A program made the position numbers and the translations under genes. Positions 1 through 7,982 of a stretch of 17,598 nt of DNA are shown here, piece by piece. The stretch spans positions 5,729 to 23,326 of the forward strand of contig MHJM01000025.1 of NCBI GenBank assembly GCA_001818705.1. The letters run 5' to 3'. A model generated the notes under the pieces. It did not search any database. It worked only from the letters and a program-made list of their open reading frames with translations, and was not told where the DNA came from. The DNA comes from Candidatus Harrisonbacteria bacterium RIFCSPLOWO2_02_FULL_45_10c. Its GTDB lineage: Bacteria > Patescibacteriota > Minisyncoccia > UBA6257 > 02-FULL-45-10c. Position 1 is the first letter of the stretch, and the number at the start of each line of letters is the position of its first letter.

Positions 1-747
1 GCTACCGGCGCAAGAATTTTAAAATCAACCGCTGATCGCCTGGCCAAAGTTTCCATTGAAGCCGGCGGAAAAAATCCTTTTGTGGTTTGCGATGACGCGG
101 ATTTGGAACGGGCGGCAAGACTGGCGGCTGCCGGAGCATTTGTGGATGCCGGCCAGCGTTGCGCTTCTACCAGCAGGATCATAATTTTTGAAAAAGCGTA
201 TGACGAATTTAAAAATCTTTTTCTTGATAAAGTTTCCAAATTGAAAGTGGGAACCGGCGATACCGATGATTATGGCGCGATTATAAATGAAAGGCGAATG
301 AAGGAAATTTTGAATGCGGTTGATGGCGCAGTTTCTCGCGGGGCTGTTTTGCTCAGCGGCGGAAAACAGATTGGCGAAAAAGGTTATTTTCTTGCACCGA
401 CGGTTTTGGAAAATGTTCCGCCGGAAGATGAACTTTCTGGTACGGAAATTTTTGGGCCGGTGGTTGTTCTTTATAAAGCGCGGGATTTTTATGAGGCTAT
501 TAAGCTTGCTAATAAATCCGAATTTCGCCTTTCCAGCGCGATTCACACTAAAGATAAAAAGCGCTCGGAAGAATTTATTAAAAAGCATTTGACCGGAGTA
601 GTGCGAGTCAATGGCCCAACGCACGGGAGTGAGCCGCACATGCCTTTTGGCGGCGTTGGCCTTTCCGGTAATGGCTGGCGGGAGCCTGGGATAAAGTCGC
701 TGGATTTTTATTCTGATTGGAAACAGGTGAGCATTGATCCATTTTGA
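1..747 (+). CDS. Aldehyde dehydrogenase, C-terminal part (5' end outside window)
   Basis: This is an NAD(P)-dependent aldehyde dehydrogenase that oxidises an aldehyde to an acid in the cytoplasm. The frame is open from base 1, so the start lies off the left edge and 248 residues remain, about half of the usual ~480. Visible family marks, numbered from the first codon here: IEAGGKNP at 19-26, whose Glu20 is the general base; AGQRCAS around 50-56, with catalytic Cys54; EIFGPVV near 149; and PFGGVGLSGNG near the C-terminus. The ending, in which the SGNG motif is followed by a Trp-Lys shortly before the end, resembles the semialdehyde/lactaldehyde branch, but the substrate cannot be read from the sequence. 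It stops with TGA and converges on the radical SAM gene. Nothing ties it to the glycan genes. A GTG inside the frame at 82 is not the true start, because homology continues upstream of it. Confidence 0.93.
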   Translation, partial: ATGARILKSTADRLAKVSIEAGGKNPFVVCDDADLERAARLAAAGAFVDAGQRCASTSRIIIFEKAYDEFKNLFLDKVSKLKVGTGDTDDYGAIINERRMKEILNAVDGAVSRGAVLLSGGKQIGEKGYFLAPTVLENVPPEDELSGTEIFGPVVVLYKARDFYEAIKLANKSEFRLSSAIHTKDKKRSEEFIKKHLTGVVRVNGPTHGSEPHMPFGGVGLSGNGWREPGIKSLDFYSDWKQVSIDPF

Positions 748-752
748 GAAAT

Positions 753-779
753 AAAAAAGCCCCGATATTACTCGGGACT
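753..779 (-). terminator. Rho-independent terminator of the radical SAM gene, between convergent genes
   Basis: Read on the minus strand, an 8-bp stem (arms 772-779 and 758-765, loop 766-770) is followed by six U residues (complement of 753-758). In minus-strand RNA every pair forms, counting one G-U. On the plus strand the same position is a C-A mismatch and the trailing T run is short. It is therefore mainly a minus-strand terminator, lying 6 bases past the radical SAM stop codon. It may weakly stop the aldehyde dehydrogenase transcript as well. Confidence 0.85.
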
Positions 780-785
780 TTATAA

Positions 786-2519
786 TTACATTTCTAGGAT
801 TTTGTACGTCTCTCCTTGATCGACATAGTCTCTTGCCCGTAAAAAAACATCCATGGGCATTTCGCCGAAATTCAGTGGCTGGCTACTGACTGGATCGTGC
901 ATAATTTTTGTTGCATCATCAAGTTCTAAGACATACTGATGGAATTTTTCGTCGCAGACCGGTTCTTTAGTGAATGGGTCGAAGGTAATTCCGAATACTT
1001 TCGTCAGCAGTTCTTGCACCCTGCCGTATTGCAGCATTGTGGTGCCAGGATACCAGGTGGCAACAAACATTCTTTTATTGACTGAATCAAGAGATTTTCC
1101 TCGGCTGGCATAAAAATTTTCCTGCCATTTCATGAAAGCGACGCTGGTTTTTAAGTCTTCAAGCGTTTCTGTGGGATACGCCATAATCCAGGTGCAGTTT
1201 GCGTGGATACCGGCATATTCGCAATTTTTAATGCCTTCTATCATGGTTCGGGGGAATTGGTATGTTTTGCCGTCAACCATCACTTCGGTCATTCCGTTCT
1301 GCAGTATAAAACCGCCCTTGTGCATTGCCGTGAGAACCGGAGGGCTGGCGCTTTCAGCGCCGAAGCCGATATAAATGCATCCTGCTTCTGCCATCATATC
1401 CACTCGCTTTGGATCCTCGAAGACATATCCGCCAGTTTTTTGGTTAGGCTTCAGACCGGCTGATTCGTCGAGTCGCGTATGCGTTCCCCACCGGATATTC
1501 AATGGCTGCAGCAGCGGTTTCATGGCCCGTATGCGTTCATAGTTGACGCCGAAATTATCATCCGGCATGCCGATAAAATCAACATTATATTTTTTTATAT
1601 GCAACCGCATCTCTTCCGCAATATTTTCCGCTGAACGCATTCCATAATTTCTTTCCCCTTGCGATCCCCGGAAGCAGAAAGAACAGGCATACGGACATCC
1701 TCGAGAAGAAACGAAGGTAGTGCTTCTCTTCATGGAGAACGATGTTGCGGAGCTGTTATTGGCTCCCATTCCCCACACAGGATTATTGATGTAGTATTCC
1801 AGCAACTGATTGCCGCGCACATCTTCTTTCAAGAGATCGAGATCCGCAAAAGGTATGGCATCCAAATTCATCGGCCGATTGCCTTCATAGAGAAATCGAT
1901 GCCTTCCTTTGAATTTTCCAAGATAATACGGCGCTAATTTCCCTGATGCGACTGCTGATTCAATGCCAACTTTTTTAATAAGGCAGGCGTCGTACACTAT
2001 TTTTACGATGACATCATCGCCTTCGGATCGGGCTACGGCGTCCAGTTCCGGGATATAGTTGAACAATCCAGTTTTTAATTCCGTGGCCAAGCCATTTCCG
2101 GACGCTAAGAATACGTCGGGCAGGATTTCCCGGATCATTTTAGCAACCCGTTCTTGCCATCGGAGCGTAGTGATCATTCCGGAAAAACCGACGAAATCCG
2201 GATTACCATGGACGCGAAAATGTTCTTTAATCAGCGCAAAGGTTTCGTCTAGTGTGAGGTGTCTGCCGTTAGGCAGATTACGCTCTTTTGCCTTTTCGTC
2301 CTTGATTCGATAGCCGTTTAGGTCAATGACCGTTGCGTATACGTCATAATTTTTTCTTAAATTAGTAGCGAGTAAGAGCGGTCCTTGCGGCAGAGTTGAC
2401 GGCACGGCGGTTTCTCGAAGCGGCATATTAATAAATACTGTTTTTGCTCCTCCAATATCGCGCCTGGATATGCCTTTAATCAGTATTGCGGGATGTAATG
2501 CTGTTCCAGAATTTACCAA
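786..2519 (-). CDS. B12-binding-domain radical SAM protein
   Basis: A 577-residue radical SAM enzyme. The CxxxCxxC cluster motif is at Cys275, Cys279 and Cys282 (RGCPYACSFC) and binds the 4Fe-4S cluster that cleaves SAM. The N-terminal ~240 residues look like the cobalamin-binding Rossmann region found in BchE-type proteins: PxxLPQGPLLLA near 40-51, then DFVGFSGM near 108-115. The B12 ligand motif DxHxxG is not visible, as in many members. After the cluster come a PDDNFG segment and a GAESASPPVL segment, both usual in this class. The start is TTG, chosen because a perfect AGGAGG (2525-2530) sits 5 bases before it. It is transcribed away from the glycan operon from its own promoter, so a role in that pathway is only a guess. 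Possible reactions are methyl transfer or ring/lipid modification; the substrate is unknown. Confidence 0.88.
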   Translation of the reverse strand: MVNSGTALHPAILIKGISRRDIGGAKTVFINMPLRETAVPSTLPQGPLLLATNLRKNYDVYATVIDLNGYRIKDEKAKERNLPNGRHLTLDETFALIKEHFRVHGNPDFVGFSGMITTLRWQERVAKMIREILPDVFLASGNGLATELKTGLFNYIPELDAVARSEGDDVIVKIVYDACLIKKVGIESAVASGKLAPYYLGKFKGRHRFLYEGNRPMNLDAIPFADLDLLKEDVRGNQLLEYYINNPVWGMGANNSSATSFSMKRSTTFVSSRGCPYACSFCFRGSQGERNYGMRSAENIAEEMRLHIKKYNVDFIGMPDDNFGVNYERIRAMKPLLQPLNIRWGTHTRLDESAGLKPNQKTGGYVFEDPKRVDMMAEAGCIYIGFGAESASPPVLTAMHKGGFILQNGMTEVMVDGKTYQFPRTMIEGIKNCEYAGIHANCTWIMAYPTETLEDLKTSVAFMKWQENFYASRGKSLDSVNKRMFVATWYPGTTMLQYGRVQELLTKVFGITFDPFTKEPVCDEKFHQYVLELDDATKIMHDPVSSQPLNFGEMPMDVFLRARDYVDQGETYKILEM

Positions 2520-2524
2520 TTTAT

Positions 2525-2530
2525 CCTCCT
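2525..2530 (-). promoter_or_regulatory. Strong Shine-Dalgarno fixing a TTG start
   Basis: On the minus strand this reads AGGAGG, followed by a 5-base spacer and TTG (2519-2517). It is the only full SD in the window. It decides the radical SAM start in favour of the rare TTG codon, since no ATG or GTG is better placed. Confidence 0.85.
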
Positions 2531-2551
2531 ATTGTTAAAATAACTGCTAAT

Positions 2552-2580
2552 ATTATACAGGATATTTTCATAAATAGCAA
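2552..2580 (-). promoter_or_regulatory. Proximal promoter of the radical SAM gene
   Basis: The minus strand reads TTGCTA (-35, 2575-2580), a 17-base spacer and TATAAT (-10, 2552-2557). This is a full consensus -10 with a 4/6 match at -35. The predicted start near 2545 would leave a leader of about 25 bases carrying the SD. Confidence 0.8.
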
Positions 2581-2584
2581 CTTT

Positions 2585-2666
2585 TAAAATTAAAATAAAC
2601 TGCCGCGGGTCTCTGCTCGGGGCAGTTTAAGGTAAGACCCGAAACCACGATAACCCGCTTATTCAT
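2585..2666 (-). ncRNA. Candidate small RNA or attenuator with three competing helices
   Basis: This lies just downstream of a near-consensus minus-strand promoter. Read on the minus strand, helix A pairs 2621-2628 with 2597-2604 (8 bp, 16-base loop) and is followed by a U-rich run (complement of 2585-2596), like an imperfect terminator. The loop of A contains the partner for two other helices: B pairs 2635-2641 with 2606-2612 (7 bp), and C pairs 2653-2658 with 2605-2610 (6 bp). B and C cannot form together, and B with A would need a pseudoknot with only a 1-base connecting loop, so the helices probably compete. I do not match it to a riboswitch class I know. It could be a free ~80-nt RNA or a leader that gates readthrough into the radical SAM gene. 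No protein-coding frame is evident. Confidence 0.45.
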
Positions 2667-2672
2667 GCTGAT

Positions 2673-2701
2673 ATTTTAATTATAATACCATAATTTGTCA
2701 A
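2673..2701 (-). promoter_or_regulatory. Distal minus-strand promoter in front of the candidate RNA
   Basis: The minus strand reads TTGACA (-35, 2696-2701), a 17-base spacer and TAAAAT (-10, 2673-2678). The -35 is perfect and the -10 matches 5/6. The predicted start is near 2666. Having this as well as a separate promoter closer to the radical SAM gene suggests a distinct short transcript or a two-promoter, attenuated leader. Confidence 0.65.
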
Positions 2702-2731
2702 TAACTTTGCGGTTAATTAGGATGTTATATT
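2695..2731 (+). promoter_or_regulatory. Candidate promoter(s) of the transketolase-led operon
   Basis: Two overlapping options are visible. TTGTCA (2695-2700) has a 17-base spacer to TAGGAT (2718-2723), and its -35 overlaps the minus-strand -35 almost base for base. Alternatively, an extended -10 TGTTATATT occupies 2723-2731 and would start RNA near 2738, about 10 bases before the ATG. Either gives a short leader without an SD. Binding of RNA polymerase in one direction should hinder the other. Confidence 0.45.
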
Positions 2732-2747
2732 AATACATTGCATTACT

Positions 2748-4682
2748 ATGGGAGAATCCGCTAATATTTCTGGCGCAACTAAAGCGGGGCAACCTCTTTA
2801 TTATGTTGTTCCAGAAGAAATCAAGAAAATTAAGGAAAAAATTTCTGATCCATTTTTACGCGTGAAAATCCTTACTGACATTTTCCGCCTCAATGCTCTT
2901 TATCTGATCCGCTACACTGGATCCGGGCATCCGGGATCAACTTTCGGCTGTTTGGATATTTTGACCTGGCTGTGGCTGGAAGAAATGCAAAATCCGAATG
3001 AAAGCGATTCTGACCCAAGCGATATTTTCTTTTCTTCTAAGGGGCATGATGTTCCGGCGCTGTATTCCTTATTGATTGGCCTGGAAAAGTTGCCGCTGGA
3101 AATGATCCATAAATTGCGCCGGCTTGGCGGTTTGCCCGGCCACCCGGATATCGGGACTCCGCATATTGCGGCGAATACCGGTTCTTTAGGCATGGGGATT
3201 TCCAAAGCTCGCGGCCTGGCGCAAGCAAAACGGCTGAAAGGAAAATCCGGCCGGGTTTATGTTTTAACCGGCGACGGTGAACTTCAGGAGGGGCAATTTT
3301 GGGAATCGCTTCAGCCAGCCGTTAATGGGAAATTTTCTGAAATTACCGCCATTATAGACCATAATAAAATTCAATCCGACACCTGGCTGAAAAATACCAG
3401 CAGTCTTGGTAATTTAGAAGACAAACTCCGTTCTTTCGGCTGGGAAGTCGCTCGCTGTGATGGCCATGATTTGGCCGCGCTTAAAAAGGTCTTCGAGCAT
3501 TTTAAGAAAGTTAAAGATCGGCCGCAGATTCTTATTGCCGACACCTTAAAAGGAGCCGGAGTTTCTTTTATGACTAAACTTGGAGAAGATGGATTTTATA
3601 AATTCCATAGCGGCGCTCCGAATTATGAACAATATTTGGCAGCTTTTCAAGAAATAAGCGGCCGAGCTGATAAGAATTTGAAAGAAGCGGGCCTGGAACA
3701 GTTGCGGTTTGAATCTAGGGATATGCCAGTTTCATCAATTGGCGATAATTGGCAACGATTGATTTCCGCTTATGGCAATGAGTTGGTAAGCATTGCCAGA
3801 GAACGGAAAGATTTAGTCGCGATGGACGCGGATTTAGTATTGGATACCGGTCTTATTCCGTTTAAAAAAGAATTTCCAGAGCGTTATTTTGAATGCGGCA
3901 TTGCCGAGCAGGATATGGTTTCTTTCGCCGGCGGGTTAGCGCTTCAAGGCGTGCTTCCAGCAGTCCATTCTTTTGAATGTTTTTTAACTACCCGGGCTAA
4001 TGAACATTTTTATAATAACGCTACGGAAAAAAGGAAAATTATTTATGCCGGATCTCTGGCTGGTCTTTTGCCCGGAATGCCGGGACACTCCCATCAATCG
4101 GTTAGAGGAATTTCCGTTCTCGGCGCCATTCCCGGTTTGACCCTTATTCAACCTTGCAATGAAAAAGAAACTCGCCTCGCTCTTCGCTGGGCAGCGGAGA
4201 CTAATCCGGAATCAACTTATATCCGGCTAGTCAATATCGCTTGCGAATGCCCGTTTGAATTGCCGGCTGATTATAAATTAGAAATCGGCCGGGGAGCCTA
4301 TCTTACTCCAGAAGGGAAAGACGTCCTTATTTTTGCTTATGGTCCAGTGATAACAACTGAAGCAGTAAAGGCCGTTAAGCTTCTCCGGGAGCAGGGAATT
4401 TCCGCCAGCGTTGTTAACTTTCCCTGGTTGAACAGAATAGATGAAAAATGGCTATCCGAAATTATCGCGCCGTATAAAATGATAGTTACAATTGATGATC
4501 ATTATGTTGCTTTGGGCCAAGGGGTTCAAATTAAAAGCGCGCTTTTAGACAGAGGATTGCCAATTAAAACCATTTCTTTGGGCTTAAATAAGATTCCTGC
4601 CTGCGGCCATAATGCCGAGGTTTTGAAATATCATCAGCTGGACTTTGAGTCTATAGCAAAAGTAATAGAAAAAAATTTATAG
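2748..4682 (+). CDS. Transketolase (both halves in one chain)
   Basis: A thiamine-diphosphate enzyme that moves two-carbon ketol units between sugar phosphates; 644 residues, close to a usual transketolase. The N-terminal cofactor domain shows GSGHPGS at 58-64, SKGHD at 98-101 and the TPP motif TGDGELQEG at 174-182, ending at Asn206. The pyrimidine domain (~335-495) carries the catalytic Glu387 in ECGIAEQD. A C-terminal domain follows (~505-644). The wording of the second half (GIAEQDMVSFAGGLA) resembles the C-terminal subunit of split transketolases more than E. coli TktA, so it reads as a fusion of the split type. About 33 residues precede the conserved core. There is no SD. It heads the glycan operon, 5 bases before the ABC exporter gene. 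It may supply a branched or keto sugar for the glycan, or may simply be the cell's pentose-phosphate transketolase. Confidence 0.9.
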   Translation: MGESANISGATKAGQPLYYVVPEEIKKIKEKISDPFLRVKILTDIFRLNALYLIRYTGSGHPGSTFGCLDILTWLWLEEMQNPNESDSDPSDIFFSSKGHDVPALYSLLIGLEKLPLEMIHKLRRLGGLPGHPDIGTPHIAANTGSLGMGISKARGLAQAKRLKGKSGRVYVLTGDGELQEGQFWESLQPAVNGKFSEITAIIDHNKIQSDTWLKNTSSLGNLEDKLRSFGWEVARCDGHDLAALKKVFEHFKKVKDRPQILIADTLKGAGVSFMTKLGEDGFYKFHSGAPNYEQYLAAFQEISGRADKNLKEAGLEQLRFESRDMPVSSIGDNWQRLISAYGNELVSIARERKDLVAMDADLVLDTGLIPFKKEFPERYFECGIAEQDMVSFAGGLALQGVLPAVHSFECFLTTRANEHFYNNATEKRKIIYAGSLAGLLPGMPGHSHQSVRGISVLGAIPGLTLIQPCNEKETRLALRWAAETNPESTYIRLVNIACECPFELPADYKLEIGRGAYLTPEGKDVLIFAYGPVITTEAVKAVKLLREQGISASVVNFPWLNRIDEKWLSEIIAPYKMIVTIDDHYVALGQGVQIKSALLDRGLPIKTISLGLNKIPACGHNAEVLKYHQLDFESIAKVIEKNL

Positions 4683-4687
4683 CTACG

Positions 4688-6472
4688 ATGACGATCTTCC
4701 AGAAATTTTGGAATTTATTTAAGTTGTTAAATAAAGGATTCGGAGCGTATCGAAAGCAAATTGCCGCTATGGCATTTTTCAGCGCTTTCAGCAGTCTTTT
4801 GGATGGAGTGGGGATCAATTCCATCATTCCATTATTTTCTCTCATTGATAATCAGCAGGCATCCGCTTCGGATTTGGTATCCCGCATTCTTCAGCGTTTT
4901 TTTGCTTATGCCCATTTGCCGTATACAGTTAGTTATTTTTTGGGCTTCATTGCTTTTTTATTCGTATTAAAGGCGGTAATGTCTTTAGCGGGGCAATATA
5001 TTGTGGCGCGCACCGCGGCTAATTATGAAAAAAATAAGAGAATTGAATTGTTCCAGGCATTGCTCGCCAGCAGCTGGCCGTATCTTTCCCGGCAGAAACT
5101 CGGCAATCTGGATCAGATTTTAATTACCGACTTGGGTTATGTTACCGGGCTGTTTTCCCATCTCAGCTTTTCTTTTTTTATTGTTGTTAATTTTTTAGTT
5201 TACAGTTTTTTGGTGTGGAATATTTCTTCTTTGGTGGCGGCATTGGCTTTTGCATTCGGGATATTGGTTTTGATATTTTTTAAGCCTCTTTTTTCTAAAA
5301 CCAAGCGGGCGGCCGCTGATACCGGAAGCCGATACAAAGAGCTCTCTCATTTTATAAATGAAAATATTCTTAATATGAAAGCCATTAAATCTTTTTCCGT
5401 TGAAATGGCGGTATATCAAAAAGGACTGGATTATTTCAATCAGTTAAAAAAGTTGCGGATGAAATCGGAATTGTTGTATGGATTTACCAGCGTCATTTTG
5501 CAGCCAGTCGGAATATTTTTTATTATCGGCGCGTTTATTTTTTTGTATAAAACCTCCTCTTTTCAAATCGCGTCTTTCGCGGTTATTGTTTATGCGATTA
5601 ACAAGGTGTTTGTGAATATCCAAGCCATTCAATCAGAGGCCCATCTTTTAAATTCCCGCATTCCCTATCTTAATACCACTCTTGGATATCAAGATGAGGC
5701 GCTGGCCTATAAAGAGGAGGATAAAGGCCGCCAGCCATTTGTGTTTAATCATAAGTTTGAATTGCAGCATGTTGCTTTTGCGTATGGCAGCAGCCAGCTA
5801 GTGCTGGAAGACGTAAATTTTGCCGTTTCCGAAGGGGAAATGGTTGGTTTGGTAGGCGCTTCCGGGGTTGGAAAAACGACGATCGTTGATCTTCTATTAA
5901 GGCTTTTAAAACCTCAAAAAGGCGATTTATTGCTGGATGGCCGATCCGTTGAGGAAATTAGCCTTAAAGAATGGCGAATCAATATCGGCTATGTTTCTCA
6001 AGATATTTTTTTGATTAATGACACGATTTTAAATAATATCAAATTTTACAAAGATTCCTTAGACATGGAAGATGTCGTGGAAGCGGCACAAATGGCCAAT
6101 ATTTATGATTTCATTAAAAATCTTCCTCAGCAGTTTGAAACTATAGTTGGTGAAAGAGGTGTCCGTCTTTCCGGCGGAGAGAAGCAAAGGCTTGTGCTGG
6201 CAAGAGTTTTAGTTCGCAAACCAAAAATTTTAATTTTAGACGAAGCTACCAGCGCCTTAGACAATGAATCGGAAATGTTGATCCAAAAATCTATTGAAGC
6301 GTTGAGGGGAAAAGTAACGATTATTGCCATTGCCCACCGCTTATCCACTATTTTGGATTTTGATAAGGTATTAGTTTTAGATAGCGGAAAAATCATTGAA
6401 CAAGGAACGCCAAGGGAGTTATTAAAGGATGTTAATTCCAAATTTTATAAAATTTATAATCTAAAACGTTGA
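4688..6472 (+). CDS. ABC exporter, fused membrane and ATPase domains (MsbA/PglK type)
   Basis: A half-transporter of 594 residues in the inner membrane, expected to work as a homodimer and flip a lipid-linked sugar or lipid. The membrane part (~1-320) has about six hydrophobic segments, near 27-50, 82-106, 158-180, 182-200, 266-288 and 293-311. The ATPase part has Walker A GASGVGKT (390-397), Q-loop Gln438, signature LSGGE (494-498), Walker B ILILDE (514-519) and H-loop His550; all key residues are present. It sits 5 bases after transketolase and 18 before the first glycosyltransferase. That context favours a PglK-like oligosaccharide-lipid flippase over a drug or peptide exporter. It has no peptidase domain and no SD. 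Confidence 0.92.
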   Translation: MTIFQKFWNLFKLLNKGFGAYRKQIAAMAFFSAFSSLLDGVGINSIIPLFSLIDNQQASASDLVSRILQRFFAYAHLPYTVSYFLGFIAFLFVLKAVMSLAGQYIVARTAANYEKNKRIELFQALLASSWPYLSRQKLGNLDQILITDLGYVTGLFSHLSFSFFIVVNFLVYSFLVWNISSLVAALAFAFGILVLIFFKPLFSKTKRAAADTGSRYKELSHFINENILNMKAIKSFSVEMAVYQKGLDYFNQLKKLRMKSELLYGFTSVILQPVGIFFIIGAFIFLYKTSSFQIASFAVIVYAINKVFVNIQAIQSEAHLLNSRIPYLNTTLGYQDEALAYKEEDKGRQPFVFNHKFELQHVAFAYGSSQLVLEDVNFAVSEGEMVGLVGASGVGKTTIVDLLLRLLKPQKGDLLLDGRSVEEISLKEWRINIGYVSQDIFLINDTILNNIKFYKDSLDMEDVVEAAQMANIYDFIKNLPQQFETIVGERGVRLSGGEKQRLVLARVLVRKPKILILDEATSALDNESEMLIQKSIEALRGKVTIIAIAHRLSTILDFDKVLVLDSGKIIEQGTPRELLKDVNSKFYKIYNLKR

Positions 6473-6490
6473 TATTCATATTTTTAATTT

Positions 6491-7981
6491 ATGAAACTGT
6501 TCGTAATTTGGCCGGAAAAAAGCCTAGAGCTGGTAAAAATGTTATTGGAGTTTGAAAAACACGGCCAGGAAATTGTTTATTGGGTTGGTCACGATGACAG
6601 CGAAGCGTATCGTTTCCCCAAAACCATTTTTCATTCTTATCTCGATGCGGTGAAAGCTAAGCCGGCTGCTGGAGTTGCTGTTTCCGAATTTTTGCCGCTG
6701 GACACGGATTTAATTGAAAAACTTTATATAACCGAATCTTTGATTTTAACTATGCTGAATCTTTTAGTTCCTGAAAGCGGCGTTAGCGAACGCAAGCACC
6801 TTTATTACGAGATGGTTCAATATTGGTTTGGCGTGTTAAAAAAATATCAGCCGGATGCCATTATTTTCCCATTGGTTCCGCATTATGTTTTCGACTACCT
6901 GATTTATGAATTGGCGGGGCTTCTTAATATTAAAACCGTTGTTTTCTTGGAAACCAGGATTCCTGGGAGATTGTTTCTCATGAATAATTTTTGGGAAGGC
7001 AGCCAGGCACTGCAGAGAGAATTGGAACAAAATAAAGGCAAGAATTCCGTTCCGGAGGATTTAAGTGAGGATATCCGGGAATATTATAATTTTCATCTTA
7101 ATAAAAACAGCGGTTTTTTGCCGCCGAATATTCGATATCTGAAAATTAAGCACTCATTTATTTACCGGATTTTTCGAAATCAGAAAATTCAAAAAAGTAT
7201 TAGAGACGGCACTTTTTTCCCAAAAACCCTTAATTATTTATTAAGAGAATTAAGGGAATTAAAAAGCAACCCGCCCGCTTTTTTTAAAATTTTATTTACC
7301 CCGGTTATCAATTTTTTAAAATGGAATTTAAAAAAGGAATATGCCAGCATTCAATCTGATCCGGATTTAAATAAAAAATTCATTTTTTTAGCCCTCCATT
7401 CTCAGCCAGAGCAGTCCTCCAGTCCGCAAGGAGGTGTTTTTGTTGACCAGATTTTATTGATTGAAACTTTAGCCGCGGCGCTTCCTGGCGATTGGCTGAT
7501 TTATGTAAAGGAGCATCCGGCGCAATGGCTTCGGAATGGTTTAAATTTCTCCCCGTATAAATACCGCGGCTATTATGAAACGATGGCAAAAATCAAAAAT
7601 GTCCGGGTAGTGCCGATGAACATCAGTTCTTATGATTTAATCCGCAAATCCCAGGCAGTGGCTAGTGTCGGAGGCGCGGCAAGCTGGGAGGCGGTTTTAG
7701 CGTCCAAGCCAGCGATTATCTTCGGTTATCCCTGGTATAAAGATTGCCCCGGCGTGTTCAAAGTTAATGATGTTTTTTCTTGCCGAAATGCTTTGGCAAA
7801 AATTGCCTCAGGTTTTTTGGCAGAACAGCAAAAAATCATTAATTATTTAGCCGGTCTGGATAAAGCGGCGATTCGCGGATTTATTTCGCCTTCCAGCGGA
7901 TTAGATTCGAAAGTCAGTAAAGAGGCAGGGATGAAAAACATCACCCAGGCAATTTTAGAAGAATTAAAACAAATTAGTTAA
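6491..7981 (+). CDS. Capsule-type glycosyltransferase with KEHP motif (first of a tandem pair)
   Basis: A 496-residue cytoplasmic protein that resembles capsule or surface-carbohydrate synthesis proteins with a GT-B-like fold. The C-terminal half carries SPQGGVFVDQ (311-320) and YVKEHPAQ (338-345), the two marks of this group. It ends in a stretch with SVGGAASWEAVLASKPAI, typical of the nucleotide-sugar side of GT-B enzymes. The N-terminus (MKLFVIW) looks like the first strand of a Rossmann half. A central region (~180-290) is lysine-rich and likely variable, perhaps acceptor- or membrane-facing. The next gene is a clear paralogue throughout its length. There is no SD; the leader is AT-rich and 18 bases long. 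The donor and acceptor sugars cannot be read from the sequence. Confidence 0.8.
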   Translation: MKLFVIWPEKSLELVKMLLEFEKHGQEIVYWVGHDDSEAYRFPKTIFHSYLDAVKAKPAAGVAVSEFLPLDTDLIEKLYITESLILTMLNLLVPESGVSERKHLYYEMVQYWFGVLKKYQPDAIIFPLVPHYVFDYLIYELAGLLNIKTVVFLETRIPGRLFLMNNFWEGSQALQRELEQNKGKNSVPEDLSEDIREYYNFHLNKNSGFLPPNIRYLKIKHSFIYRIFRNQKIQKSIRDGTFFPKTLNYLLRELRELKSNPPAFFKILFTPVINFLKWNLKKEYASIQSDPDLNKKFIFLALHSQPEQSSSPQGGVFVDQILLIETLAAALPGDWLIYVKEHPAQWLRNGLNFSPYKYRGYYETMAKIKNVRVVPMNISSYDLIRKSQAVASVGGAASWEAVLASKPAIIFGYPWYKDCPGVFKVNDVFSCRNALAKIASGFLAEQQKIINYLAGLDKAAIRGFISPSSGLDSKVSKEAGMKNITQAILEELKQIS

Positions 7982-7982
7982 A

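Noticed and set aside
25..639. A 204-codon open frame on the minus strand opposite the aldehyde dehydrogenase
   Set aside because: It mirrors a strongly conserved gene, has a biased, low-information composition and shows no recognisable motif or start signals.
2597..2628. The same hairpin read on the plus strand as a terminator
   Set aside because: No T run follows on the plus strand and no plus-strand gene lies upstream for it to terminate.
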